In this document: positions 34,560 to 42,886 of the stretch, piece after piece
Layout of the letters: every line of letters starts with the position of its first letter
Position numbering within the stretch: position 1 is the first letter of the stretch
DNA from: Saccharofermentans sp.
Lineage (GTDB): Bacteria > Bacillota > Clostridia > Saccharofermentanales > Saccharofermentanaceae
Assembly (NCBI GenBank): GCA_024691325.1
Contig: JAILNR010000008.1
Span: 53,488-117,487, forward strand
Length of the DNA stretch: 64,000 nucleotides
Direction: 5' to 3'
Translations under genes and position numbers: made by a program
Notes under the pieces: model-generated
The model's database searches: none
What the model was told of the DNA's origin: nothing
The model's input: only the letters and a program-made list of their open reading frames with translations

Positions 34560-34588
34560 TTGACAATTCATTTTGGCAGGTTTAATAT
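34560..34588 (+). promoter_or_regulatory. Strong sigma-A promoter of T-box transcript
   Basis: A perfect TTGACA, a 17-base spacer and TAATAT, about 20 bases before the first T-box element. Confidence 0.85.
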
Positions 34589-34610
34589 TGCCTTGTTTTT
34601 ATACGCTAAA

Positions 34611-34869
34611 TGCTGTGACGAAGAAGGTCCGGCAGTTGGAGCACACAGAGAGCCGGGGATGCTGAGATCCCGGCAGCAAAGACTACCAAGTGGCTATCGC
34701 TTCCGAGCAGGTGTACCGAATGGATATACCGAGTAGGCTGCACCCGATTCTGCCGCGTTAAGGCATAGGGTTTATTGGAACCTGAAGTGGTGATCTGATA
34801 AAGGTCGCAAGTTGAGTGGTAACACGGTAATTCGTCTCAACGTTCGATATAGAACGTTGAGACTTTTTT
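34611..34869 (+). ncRNA. T-box riboswitch leader
   Basis: Stem I distal elements AGAGAGCCGGGGATG and GAGATCCCGG are present. The T-box is GAGTGGTAACACGG (34814-34827), whose TGGT would pair with the tRNA acceptor end. GTTGAG (34811-34816) can pair with CTCAAC (34836-34841) as antiterminator; the competing terminator is GTCTCAACGTTC (34834-34845) with GAACGTTGAGAC (34852-34863), then TTTTTT. The specifier is not certain: AUC (Ile) at 34696-34698, just above a GAAG/CTTC helix and K-turn-like CGAGC, is my best reading; UAC at 34684-34686 is an alternative. Confidence 0.92.
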
Positions 34870-34897
34870 ATTACGTAAAAAGCAGGAGGAAACAAAA

Positions 34898-37252
34898 ATG
34901 GCAGAAAACCAGAACATGGAAGTCGAGGCAAAGCTGCTCGAAGTCGCAGGCCGAGTTAAGGCTCTAAGACTTGACATGGGATTGTCAGTCGAGGAAGCTG
35001 CTTCAAAGCTTGAACTTACCCCCGAGGAGTACGAGAGATACGAAGAAGGAAAGGAAGACTTTAACTTCACTTTCTGCTTCAAATTCGCGAACCTCGCCAA
35101 GGTTGACATCGCAGACATCCTTGAGGGATTCACACCTTCCCTTACAGAGTATGCAGTTACACGTTTAGGTCAGGGACGTCCGATCGTAAGACGTGCTGAT
35201 TCCCAGTCAAAGTATCTGCGCTTAGGCTCAAGATTCAAGAACAAGATGTGCGAGCCTTTCCGCGTAATCCTTCCTTATTCCGAGGAGGCATTGAATCCTC
35301 CTTATAAGCTCGTAACACACGACGGCCAGGAGATGAACATCGTCGTAAGAGGAACGCTTAAGGTTATGATCGGCGATTCCTTCGAGGTTCTCCACCCGGG
35401 TGATGTTATCTACTTTGATCCGCATACTCCTCACTGCGAGCTTGCAGTCGGCGGTGAAGACTGTGAGTTCTATGCCATTATCATTGATCCGAAGCTTGCC
35501 GAGAAGGCAGAAGATTATGCCGCTCCCTACAAGACAGAGATCAAGACGGACAGCGTTACTAACGTTGATGCCGCTAATCTTCCTGATGCTATATACACAA
35601 AATACTTAAACGGTGTTCTCGATGAGAACGGACACCTCGTTGATGTTGATGTTAACGTTCCCGCGTGCAAGAAGTTCAACTTCGCTTTCGACTGCGTTGA
35701 CGCCATCGCTGACAAGGACCCTGAGAAGCTTGCTATGCTCTGGGTTGATAAGGACTGCGTTACCGAGAAGCGCTTCACCTTCGCAGATATCAAGAAGTAT
35801 TCCAACATGACTGCCAACTACTTTAAGTCATTAGGTATCGGCAAGGGCGACAAGGTCATGCTCGTTCTTAAGCGCCACTACCAGTTCTGGTTCTGCATGA
35901 TGGGTCTCGAAAAGCTCGGTGCTGTTGCTATCCCTGCTACACACCTGCTTCGCGACAAAGACTACGAGTACCGCTTCCAGGCAGCTTCCGTTAAGGCTAT
36001 CGTCTGCACATCAAATGACGATGCTCCTGTTGAAGTAGAGAAGGCAGCAAAGGCTTACGGTCTTGAGACACTCATCATGTGTAACGGTAAAAGAGACGGC
36101 TGGAGATGCTTTGACGAAGAGTTTACGCAGTTCTCCGATGTTTTCGAGAGGCCTGAGGACTATGCTTGCGGTTACGACCCGATGGTAATGTTCTTTACTT
36201 CCGGTACGACAGGCTATCCTAAGATGGCACTCCACTCTTACATGTATGCTATCGGTCACATCACGACAGCCAAGTACTGGCAGAATGTTGACCCTAACGG
36301 TCTGCACTTCTCCATCTCCGATACGGGTTGGGGTAAGGCACTCTGGGGTAAGCTCTACGGCCAGTGGCTCTGCGAAGCTCCTGTCTTCACATTCGACTTC
36401 GACAGATTCAAGGCTGATGAGATCCTTCCTATGTTCGCTAAGCACAACATCACCACATTCTGTGCTCCGCCTACAATGTTCAGATTCTTTATCAAGGAAG
36501 ACTTAAGCAAGTACGATCTTTCTTCTTTGAAGTATGCGGTTACTGCAGGTGAGGCTTTGAACCCTGAGGTATTCAACCGCTTCATGGCTGCAACAGGTAT
36601 CCGTCTCATGGAGGGATTCGGTCAGACAGAGACGACTCTCGTTATCGCGAACCTCGTAGGTTCCGGAATCAGACTCGGTTCCATGGGTAAGCCGAACCCG
36701 CTTTATGAAGTTAAGGTATTGGATCCTGACGGCAAGGAGTGCAAGCCCGGTGAGACAGGTGAGATCTGTATCAACACACAGAAGTATCATCCGAAGGGAC
36801 TTTTCCTCGAGTACTATCTGTCACCTGAACTTACCAAGGATGCATGGCACGACGGCTGGTATCACACAGGTGATACTGCATGGATGGATGAGGACGGCTA
36901 TATCTGGTATGTAGGAAGAACCGACGATGTCATCAAGTCCTCCGGTTACCGTATCGGACCGTTCGAGATAGAGAATGTTATCATGGAGCTCCCTTATGTA
37001 CTCGAGTGTGCCGTTACAGGTGCACCTGACCCGAAGGGCGTAAGAGGCATCGTCGTTAAGGCAACTATCACTCTTGTTAAGGGTACTGAGCCTTCCGAGG
37101 AACTTAAGAAGGAAGTTCAGGAATATGTTAAGGCGAAGACTGCTCCTTACAAGTATCCGAGAATCGTTGAGTTCGTAGATGAACTTCCGAAGACTGTATC
37201 AGGTAAGATCAGAAGAAGAGCAATCCGCGAAGACGACGATAAGAAAGCCTGA
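34898..37252 (+). CDS. XRE HTH-cupin-acyl-CoA ligase fusion under T-box control
   Basis: A 784-residue three-domain protein. An XRE-type helix-turn-helix lies at about 10-65 and a cupin_2 domain at about 108-195 (HPGDVIYFDPHTPH). From about 235 there is an AMP-forming acyl-CoA synthetase with FTSGTTGYPK near 431, GFGQTET, YHTGDTAWMDEDGY, GRTDDVIKSSGYRI, and the adenylation Lys in PKTVSGKIRR near 767. The ligase resembles medium-chain / branched-chain acyl-CoA synthetases. AGGAGG precedes the ATG. The T-box upstream links expression to an uncharged tRNA. I infer that it activates a carboxylic acid used to build an amino acid, for example 2-methylbutyrate toward isoleucine. Confidence 0.85.
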   Translation: MAENQNMEVEAKLLEVAGRVKALRLDMGLSVEEAASKLELTPEEYERYEEGKEDFNFTFCFKFANLAKVDIADILEGFTPSLTEYAVTRLGQGRPIVRRADSQSKYLRLGSRFKNKMCEPFRVILPYSEEALNPPYKLVTHDGQEMNIVVRGTLKVMIGDSFEVLHPGDVIYFDPHTPHCELAVGGEDCEFYAIIIDPKLAEKAEDYAAPYKTEIKTDSVTNVDAANLPDAIYTKYLNGVLDENGHLVDVDVNVPACKKFNFAFDCVDAIADKDPEKLAMLWVDKDCVTEKRFTFADIKKYSNMTANYFKSLGIGKGDKVMLVLKRHYQFWFCMMGLEKLGAVAIPATHLLRDKDYEYRFQAASVKAIVCTSNDDAPVEVEKAAKAYGLETLIMCNGKRDGWRCFDEEFTQFSDVFERPEDYACGYDPMVMFFTSGTTGYPKMALHSYMYAIGHITTAKYWQNVDPNGLHFSISDTGWGKALWGKLYGQWLCEAPVFTFDFDRFKADEILPMFAKHNITTFCAPPTMFRFFIKEDLSKYDLSSLKYAVTAGEALNPEVFNRFMAATGIRLMEGFGQTETTLVIANLVGSGIRLGSMGKPNPLYEVKVLDPDGKECKPGETGEICINTQKYHPKGLFLEYYLSPELTKDAWHDGWYHTGDTAWMDEDGYIWYVGRTDDVIKSSGYRIGPFEIENVIMELPYVLECAVTGAPDPKGVRGIVVKATITLVKGTEPSEELKKEVQEYVKAKTAPYKYPRIVEFVDELPKTVSGKIRRRAIREDDDKKA

Positions 37253-37263
37253 TATAAGAATAA

Positions 37264-38007
37264 TCACGCGATCCGCCACAGAGGATCGAGGCCGTCCGAG
37301 CCGTGGCCGAAGCCACGGCGGACGCTGCCACAAGGAACAGACCTTCCGGTCTTAACATACGGCCAGAAGACATCATATATCTCGTGAGAGCCCCGGACAG
37401 ACGGTATGGGCAATCGTCTTATGTCCAGCAGCTCATCTTCACTGCCGGTCCGAAGGAGCAGCAGTCCGTGTCTTCTGTCGTATGCGAGAAGGTCATCATA
37501 CTTAGGATCATTCAGAAACTTATGCCTGATCAATGGAAGTACACGGTTCCTGGGATTTATCTCAAGAACCGATACTCCCTGCTCATCTTTAAAATCAGCA
37601 GAACCCGCAATGGTCTGCGATTCGCGGTAAAGATCTCTGATCGCCATCTGAATGCGGTGCATTGTCACGTCCTCATAATCCTCAGCCACACGGGCGCCAA
37701 AGCGGATAGCGCGGCAGATAAGGTCATAAAGATCGATCTCCATATTAGGAAGACTCGTCAGAAAGCAATCGAGTATCATCTGCTGGATCTGCACCGATGC
37801 GCACTCCCCCATATATCTGTACAGGCGGTCTGCCAGTCCGGGATTGGTCCTGACAAACATATACCGCTCTTCGAACGGCTTCCCGGTCACCATAAGATCA
37901 GGCTTGATATCAAGCGGCTTGACCTTCATGGATATGCACCTTATATAAACGCTGAGCAACCCCTCAAGCGTTCCGTCATATGTAAAACTGTGTATGGAGT
38001 GCTGCAT
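37264..38007 (-). CDS. DUF4130 putative DNA repair protein
   Basis: A 247-residue protein of the DUF4130/TIGR03915 type. N-terminal FTYDGTLEGLLSVYIRCI, the central LYDLICRAIRFG...MHRIQMAIRDLYRESQ, and the C-terminal INPRNRVLPLIRHKF...LLAYDRRHGLLL match the family pattern. Members are usually encoded beside a radical-SAM SplB-like protein or fused to a uracil-DNA-glycosylase-like domain; here neither is adjacent. The promoter carries a LexA-type SOS box. The -10 element ends six bases before the ATG, so the transcript is probably leaderless. The last 30 residues (Gly/Arg-rich, GFGHGSDG) are not part of the core family. Confidence 0.8.
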   Translation of the reverse strand: MQHSIHSFTYDGTLEGLLSVYIRCISMKVKPLDIKPDLMVTGKPFEERYMFVRTNPGLADRLYRYMGECASVQIQQMILDCFLTSLPNMEIDLYDLICRAIRFGARVAEDYEDVTMHRIQMAIRDLYRESQTIAGSADFKDEQGVSVLEINPRNRVLPLIRHKFLNDPKYDDLLAYDRRHGLLLLRTGSEDELLDIRRLPIPSVRGSHEIYDVFWPYVKTGRSVPCGSVRRGFGHGSDGLDPLWRIA

Positions 38008-38013
38008 GCCCTC

Positions 38014-38042
38014 ATTCTAACAGGCGAACATTCGTTTGTAAA
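38014..38042 (-). promoter_or_regulatory. Promoter of DUF4130 gene
   Basis: TTTACA, a 17-base spacer and TAGAAT with an extended TG (TGTTAGAAT), ending six bases before the ATG. Confidence 0.7.
38025..38038. promoter_or_regulatory. LexA (SOS) box
   Basis: CGAACATTCGTTTG matches the Gram-positive consensus CGAACRNRYGTTYG at 13 of 14 positions and covers the promoter spacer and part of the -35, an ideal place for repression. Confidence 0.75.
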
Positions 38043-38062
38043 TATAGTAAGTGGGAAAATAA

Positions 38063-38088
38063 AAGGACCATTCATGCGAATGGTCCTT
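38063..38088 (-). terminator. Terminator of acidic lipoprotein 2
   Basis: Perfect 11-bp stem AAGGACCATTC / GAATGGTCCTT with a 4-base loop, followed by a T-rich stretch on the minus strand. Confidence 0.88.
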
Positions 38089-38114
38089 CCTGATTACCGG
38101 ATACTTAAATTTGA

Positions 38115-38621
38115 TCAGGGATGAGGGAATCCGATAGCCGTCAGGATAGTATCCACATTATCTCTGTTGGCATCCTTATCCTTGTCTGTAACAACAGCGA
38201 TGTACTGATCGTCAACATAGAAGATACCGCCGTAGATGTAGCTTCTGTCACCCATGAAGTCTGAGTCTTCACACTCACCGTCAAACAGGATATATCCATA
38301 TGAGTCACGGTCCACCCTGACAGTTCTTCCGTCGAAGTCATGGTCATCCATCATGTCATCAAAATTATCGAGAGCCTCTTCCCATGTATCACGGGCGTCG
38401 TCTTCATCATCAAACTCCGTGAAGTTAACCGCATAGTGCTCGTCATTTACAAATATCGAATCACCGTACGTTCCGTAATCGTCCTCATCAAAGACTTCCT
38501 CGATTGCATTCTTAAAATCTTTGCTTCTTACGCGCTCGATCTTCTTGAAGGCGCATCCTGCAAGGGGCAGGAGCATGATGCCGGCAAGGGCTGCTGAAAT
38601 GATCTTCTTCATATTCTTCAT
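38115..38621 (-). CDS. Acidic lipoprotein, copy 2
   Basis: A 168-residue lipoprotein with signal peptide and lipobox PLAGC. The mature part is very acidic (many Asp/Glu) and has an alternating pattern: SKDFKNAIEEVF, a W/F-rich middle, DDHDFDGRTVRV, then YIYGGIFYVDDQYIAVVTDKD and a C-terminal VDTILTAIGFPHP. The same architecture occurs in the neighbouring gene, so the two are tandem paralogues. I recognise no named family. GGAGA lies upstream of the ATG. It is probably an extracellular binding or sensing protein. Confidence 0.68.
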   Translation of the reverse strand: MKNMKKIISAALAGIMLLPLAGCAFKKIERVRSKDFKNAIEEVFDEDDYGTYGDSIFVNDEHYAVNFTEFDDEDDARDTWEEALDNFDDMMDDHDFDGRTVRVDRDSYGYILFDGECEDSDFMGDRSYIYGGIFYVDDQYIAVVTDKDKDANRDNVDTILTAIGFPHP

Positions 38622-38644
38622 TGTAGTTATCTCCTTATACAGAA

Positions 38645-38668
38645 AGGACCGCTCGTTCGAGCGGCCCT
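38645..38668 (-). terminator. Terminator between acidic lipoprotein genes
   Basis: An 11-bp stem (one G-T wobble) with a 2-base loop, followed by TTTCTGTAT on the minus strand. The downstream paralogue would then need read-through or its own promoter. Confidence 0.75.
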
Positions 38669-38692
38669 GTTTATGCTCATCGATTTGTCCTA

Positions 38693-39220
38693 TCAGGGAG
38701 TAGGATATCCGATTGCTCTTAAGAACTCATCAACTCTGGATGTGTCTCTGTCGCTTGTGCTTCTGCAAAGAACGATAACAACTACGTCTTCCTTACAGAA
38801 GATACCGCCATAGATATCATCATCGAAGAAATCATTGCTGCTGCTCTCACCGTTAAGAAGGATATATCCCTCTGTATCAGTGATTCTGTAGGAATACTTA
38901 CCGTCGAAGTCCTTGTCATCGACCATATCCTGGAAATCTTCAGCAAACTCGTCCTCAAAGAAATCCATTGCATGTGCATTGCTGTCAAACTGGATCCACT
39001 CATAGTGGAAATCGCCGTCGTAGCAGTCAATGTCGTGCTCGGAGTGTGAATAGTATGTTGTATAGTCATACCAATCGTCCTCATCGAGATCCGCAACATC
39101 CTCAAGCGCATTTGTGAAGTCCTTCTTGGAAACTACATTGTAACGCTTGCCGCAGGCAGCGATAGAAAACATCATAACGCCTACGAGAGCTACGGAGACA
39201 ACTTTCTTCATCATCTTCAT
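38693..39220 (-). CDS. Acidic lipoprotein, copy 1
   Basis: A 175-residue paralogue of the next lipoprotein: lipobox SIAAC, then KKDFTNALEDVADLDEDDW, DDKDFDGKYSYRI, DIYGGIFCKEDVVVIV and C-terminal VDEFLRAIGYPTP. It is extremely acidic, with Tyr and His clusters (DYTTYYSHSEHD) in the N-terminal half. A strong GGAGGGG ribosome site precedes the ATG. No recognised domain. Confidence 0.68.
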   Translation of the reverse strand: MKMMKKVVSVALVGVMMFSIAACGKRYNVVSKKDFTNALEDVADLDEDDWYDYTTYYSHSEHDIDCYDGDFHYEWIQFDSNAHAMDFFEDEFAEDFQDMVDDKDFDGKYSYRITDTEGYILLNGESSSNDFFDDDIYGGIFCKEDVVVIVLCRSTSDRDTSRVDEFLRAIGYPTP

Positions 39221-39298
39221 AATCTTAACCCCTCCTATAGGTTTTTAAAAAATTGCACACATAGGAATATGCAACCTTAAACCACTATAACACACTTA

Positions 39299-40534
39299 TC
39301 AAACAATTTTAAGTCTGTGGTAAACTTTTTTACCCTTACGTGCGATAGCCTCGCCGTCAGCGTCAAAATCCTTTTCGCTTAACTTGTAGAACTTGTCAGA
39401 AACTACCTCGTCGTTAAGGTATACACCCTTCTGGTCGATCATTCTTCTGCACTCGCCGTTAGACTTAAATACGCCTGCCTCAACGAGCACCTGCGCAAGG
39501 TCAACGCCGTCAGCCAAAGAAGCAGAAGCAATCTCTGTCGTCTTCATATCGTCAGACTTGCCGCCCTTGTTCTCGAACAGGTCCTCGGCAGTCTTCTTCG
39601 CGATATCGGCCTGCTCCTTGCCGTGAATGATAGAAGTAACTTCATAAGCAAGTCTCTTCTTTGCCTCGTTGATGGCGGAATCTGTAAGCTTCGCGTACTC
39701 GTTGATCTCTTCCATCGGAAGGAATGTCAGAAGCTTCATGCACTTGATGACATCAGCATCATCGACATTTCTCCAATACTGGTAGAAGTCATATACAGGC
39801 GTCTTATTGGGATCGAGCCATACTGCACCCTTTGCTGTCTTACCCATCTTCTTGCCTTCGCTGTTGGTAAGCAAAGTAAAAGTCAGACCGTAAACGGAAT
39901 CTCCCTTCTTCCTTCTTACAAGCTCCATGCCTGCGAGGATGTTGGACCACTGGTCGTCACCGCCGAACTCGAGGTTACAGCCGTACTTCTCGTGGAGATA
40001 GTAGAAGTCGTATCCCTGCATGAGCATGTAGTTGAACTCGAGGAAGGAAAGTCCCTTCTCGAGACGCGCCTTGTAGCACTCAGCCGTGAGCATCTTGTTT
40101 ACCGAGAAGTGAGTTCCGATCTCTCTTAAGAACTCGATGTAGTTCAAGTTACGAAGCCAGTCAGCGTTGTTAACGATAAGAGCCTTGCCCTCGGAGAAAT
40201 CAACGACCTTGCCCATTTGGCTTTTGAAGCACTCGACGTTATGGTCGATAGTCTCGACCGTCATCATCTGACGCATGTCAGTGCGTCCTGAAGGGTCACC
40301 GATCATTGCAGTACCGCCGCCCATCAGAGCAATCGGTCTGTGGCCTGCCTTCTGCATGTGGCTCATAACCATCATCTGAACGAAGTGGCCTACATGAAGT
40401 GAATCAGCAGTCGGATCGAAGCCGATATAGAAGCTTACGCCGGGCTTGCTTAACAAGTCATAGATTTCTTCCTTATGTGTAGCCTGGGAGAAGTAACCTC
40501 TCTGCTCAAGCGTATCGAAAACATTCTTATACAT
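39299..40534 (-). CDS. tyrS: Tyrosyl-tRNA synthetase
   Basis: A 411-residue class I synthetase charging tRNA-Tyr. The HIGH-type motif is HVGHF, the tyrosine pocket includes [22 protein letters not shown], the KMSKS loop reads KMGKT, and an S4 RNA-binding domain closes the C-terminus. The start MYKNVFDT is chosen because GGAGG lies at proper distance; the longer frame includes the promoter. It is downstream of trxB but has its own promoter. Unlike many Firmicutes tyrS genes, there is no T-box leader in front of it. Confidence 0.95.
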   Translation of the reverse strand: MYKNVFDTLEQRGYFSQATHKEEIYDLLSKPGVSFYIGFDPTADSLHVGHFVQMMVMSHMQKAGHRPIALMGGGTAMIGDPSGRTDMRQMMTVETIDHNVECFKSQMGKVVDFSEGKALIVNNADWLRNLNYIEFLREIGTHFSVNKMLTAECYKARLEKGLSFLEFNYMLMQGYDFYYLHEKYGCNLEFGGDDQWSNILAGMELVRRKKGDSVYGLTFTLLTNSEGKKMGKTAKGAVWLDPNKTPVYDFYQYWRNVDDADVIKCMKLLTFLPMEEINEYAKLTDSAINEAKKRLAYEVTSIIHGKEQADIAKKTAEDLFENKGGKSDDMKTTEIASASLADGVDLAQVLVEAGVFKSNGECRRMIDQKGVYLNDEVVSDKFYKLSEKDFDADGEAIARKGKKVYHRLKIV

Positions 40535-40576
40535 TAGCTTTTCTGCCTCCGCAAATATTAGTTGGAAAACCAATAA

Positions 40577-40585
40577 ATTCTAACA
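40577..40585 (-). promoter_or_regulatory. Extended -10 promoter of tyrS
   Basis: TGTTAGAAT on the minus strand just after the trxB stop; followed by a 42-base leader with GGAGG. Confidence 0.6.
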
Positions 40586-40587
40586 CC

Positions 40588-41499
40588 TTAGAGGCTTTGG
40601 CTCAAGCGCGATGCCCTTATGGCAGCGGCCGCACCGTCAGCTGCCGCAGTAACTAACTGGCGCACATCCTTGGTACGGCAGTCACCCGCCACGAACACAC
40701 CGGGAGCCGAAGTCTCGCAGTCTTCGCCTGCTACGACATATCCCGCAGCATCAAGCTCAACTAAGTCCTTGAACACTTCGTTATCGGGAATAAGACCTAT
40801 CGCGACAAAAAGAGCGTCAGTGACAAGTTCCTCGTCATGTCCGTCAACAGTAGTCAGTGTCACGCTTGTAAGCTTCTCGTCACCGTGAATTGCAGAGACT
40901 GTGCGCGACAGCTTGGTCTCAACGTTACTGTATGACAGAAGCTCGTCGACGAGAGCCTTGTCCGCGCGGAACTCATTACGCCTGTGGATGATGTAGACCT
41001 TTTCGCAGATGTCGGCAAGATAGGTTGCATCCTCGACTGCAGTGTTGCCGCCTCCGAACACGGCCGCGGTCTTGCCCTTGAAGAATGCGCCATCACAGGT
41101 CGCACAGTAAGAGATGCCGCGTCCCGAATACTCCTGCTCGCCCGCAAGTCCCATCTCGCGGCGCTTGACACCGCTCGCGATGATAACGGTCTTAGCCTCG
41201 CACTCTGCGCCGTACTCGCCAGTCATAAAGAAGCCCTCTTCGAGGCTTCCCCCGATCTTTTTTATCTTGTCGAAAACAAACTCCGCGCCAAGTTCCTGCA
41301 CCTGCTCATAGAGCTTATTCGCATACTCATAACCCGACACTCCGGGAAGCGCCGGGAAGTTGTCGATCTCGGGTGTGTTTATTATCTGTCCGCCGGGGGC
41401 CTCAGCTTCAAAGATGGTGACGGTCCTGCCTGCGCGTCTTGCGTAGATGGCAGCCGTAAGTCCTGCTGTGCCTGCACCGATAATTGCTACATCAGTCAT
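40588..41499 (-). CDS. trxB: Thioredoxin-disulfide reductase
   Basis: A 303-residue flavoprotein. FAD motif GAGTAGLTAAIYARRAG, the redox pair in CATCDG, the NADPH motif GGGNTAVEDA, and the C-terminal GVFVAGDCR all fit low-molecular-weight thioredoxin reductase. It overlaps the thioesterase gene by 4 bases and is the last gene of the operon beginning with the GH94 phosphorylase, an unusual company for trxB. Confidence 0.95.
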   Translation of the reverse strand: MTDVAIIGAGTAGLTAAIYARRAGRTVTIFEAEAPGGQIINTPEIDNFPALPGVSGYEYANKLYEQVQELGAEFVFDKIKKIGGSLEEGFFMTGEYGAECEAKTVIIASGVKRREMGLAGEQEYSGRGISYCATCDGAFFKGKTAAVFGGGNTAVEDATYLADICEKVYIIHRRNEFRADKALVDELLSYSNVETKLSRTVSAIHGDEKLTSVTLTTVDGHDEELVTDALFVAIGLIPDNEVFKDLVELDAAGYVVAGEDCETSAPGVFVAGDCRTKDVRQLVTAAADGAAAAIRASRLSQSL

Positions 41500-41927
41500 G
41501 TTTCTTCCTCCAGAAACCCGCGGATGATGGCATCCATATCGGGGTAACTCTTAGCGATAGACACTATCTTCCCTTCGGTTGTTACGAAGCAGTGCTCGCT
41601 TTGACCGGTGCACCTTACTGTGCCCGTTGCCTTGTCGGTTACCTCATATTCGATATAAAGCCTCACGCCGGTGTATTTTACAAACTTAATCTTTATGACG
41701 ACCGTGTCGTAGAATTCCGTGCTCGTCTTATACTTCGCGCTGACAGAAGTAACGGGGCTCATAACGCCCATCTGCTCGCACTCCTTGTAGCCTAAGCCTA
41801 TCTGCTCGAACGCATCGACGCGCGCTTCTTCAAACCATCTTATGTAGTTTGAATGATGTACGACTTTCATCTGGTCTGTCTCGTAGTACTGGACTACGTG
41901 TTCATAAGGTTTGATCTGTTTTGTCAT
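41496..41927 (-). CDS. Acyl-CoA thioesterase, 4HBT/YbgC type
   Basis: A 143-residue hot-dog-fold thioesterase. The catalytic motif YYETDQMKVVHHSNYIRWFEEAR (Asp of TDQM) is at the N-terminus. The ATG at 41927 overlaps the preceding stop (ATGA); a GTG 12 bases earlier is possible. It hydrolyses small acyl-CoA or related thioesters. It is translationally coupled to the hydrolase upstream and to trxB downstream. Confidence 0.88.
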   Translation of the reverse strand: MTKQIKPYEHVVQYYETDQMKVVHHSNYIRWFEEARVDAFEQIGLGYKECEQMGVMSPVTSVSAKYKTSTEFYDTVVIKIKFVKYTGVRLYIEYEVTDKATGTVRCTGQSEHCFVTTEGKIVSIAKSYPDMDAIIRGFLEEET

Positions 41928-42886
41928 GTTGTTGCCCACTCACAAAATTCTGCTATATCTTTGAAATAATCCCACCTGACACTCTCATTCTGAATCTCAT
42001 GACGGTAGTGCCCGTAGTTTCTTTCCTTAACTTTAACGCCCTTCGATCTTAATATCTCGATTACCTGGCGCACGCCCTTGCCGTAATCGCCGACAGGATC
42101 GTCTTCGCCGTATGTAAGCATTACGGGCTTATCAAGAGGAACACTATCATAAGCGTCCTTCTTTTGCATGCGGATAACGAGCGTAAACAGGTCCGCGAAG
42201 CCCTTGTTGGTGAACAGGAATCCCGCAAGGTCATCCTGCATATATTTCTTCACCTCTTCCTCGTCACTCGTAACCCAGTCGTAGTCTGTCCTCGCGTTCG
42301 GGATCCTCTTGTTGTACGCGCCGAAAGCTATCTTGTTCACAAGCTTACCCGGTGCCCTCTTACGTCCGAAGATCTTCATCATATCAGTAAGTACGAGGCC
42401 TGCGCCCGCAGCCGGATTTGGCCCCATAGTGGACGCGAATATAAATGCTTCGAACGCCTTGCTGTATTCCGGTGTGATGTAAATATTGCGGGCAACGAAC
42501 GAGCCCATGCTGTGTCCGTAAAGAAAGTACGGCAAAGTCTGCCCGAATCTCTCCTTCGTGATCCTCATAAACTCCATCTCGTCCTTCAAGATGCACATCG
42601 CGGAATCGGACGCGTCACCGAAGTAGCCCTTGGGCATGCCGCGCTCAGAATTAAGCTGGAAGGTTGCTCCGTGACCCATCATGTCCATACCGCCGACGAT
42701 GAATCCGCGCTTAGTCAGGAAATCCGCCATCTGCAGATATCTCGAGAAATGATCCGCCATGCCGTGACAGATCTGGATCACACCTTTAGGTTCGATCGTA
42801 TCTATATCATCCGGCTTGCACCAGCAGTAAGCAATCCCGTTGCCGCCTCCGCATGAAGCCTTAAAGATTCCGTCTTCCCTGTTCAT
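41924..42886 (-). CDS. Alpha/beta hydrolase, lysophospholipase-like
   Basis: A 320-residue serine hydrolase (Hydrolase_4, monoglyceride-lipase type). ICHGMADHFSRY forms the oxyanion region, GHSMGSF is the nucleophile elbow, MLTYGEDDPVGDYG holds the Asp and the His is in NYGHYRHE. No signal peptide. The ATG overlaps the stop of the GH94 gene. Substrate unknown. Confidence 0.85.
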   Translation of the reverse strand: MNREDGIFKASCGGGNGIAYCWCKPDDIDTIEPKGVIQICHGMADHFSRYLQMADFLTKRGFIVGGMDMMGHGATFQLNSERGMPKGYFGDASDSAMCILKDEMEFMRITKERFGQTLPYFLYGHSMGSFVARNIYITPEYSKAFEAFIFASTMGPNPAAGAGLVLTDMMKIFGRKRAPGKLVNKIAFGAYNKRIPNARTDYDWVTSDEEEVKKYMQDDLAGFLFTNKGFADLFTLVIRMQKKDAYDSVPLDKPVMLTYGEDDPVGDYGKGVRQVIEILRSKGVKVKERNYGHYRHEIQNESVRWDYFKDIAEFCEWATT

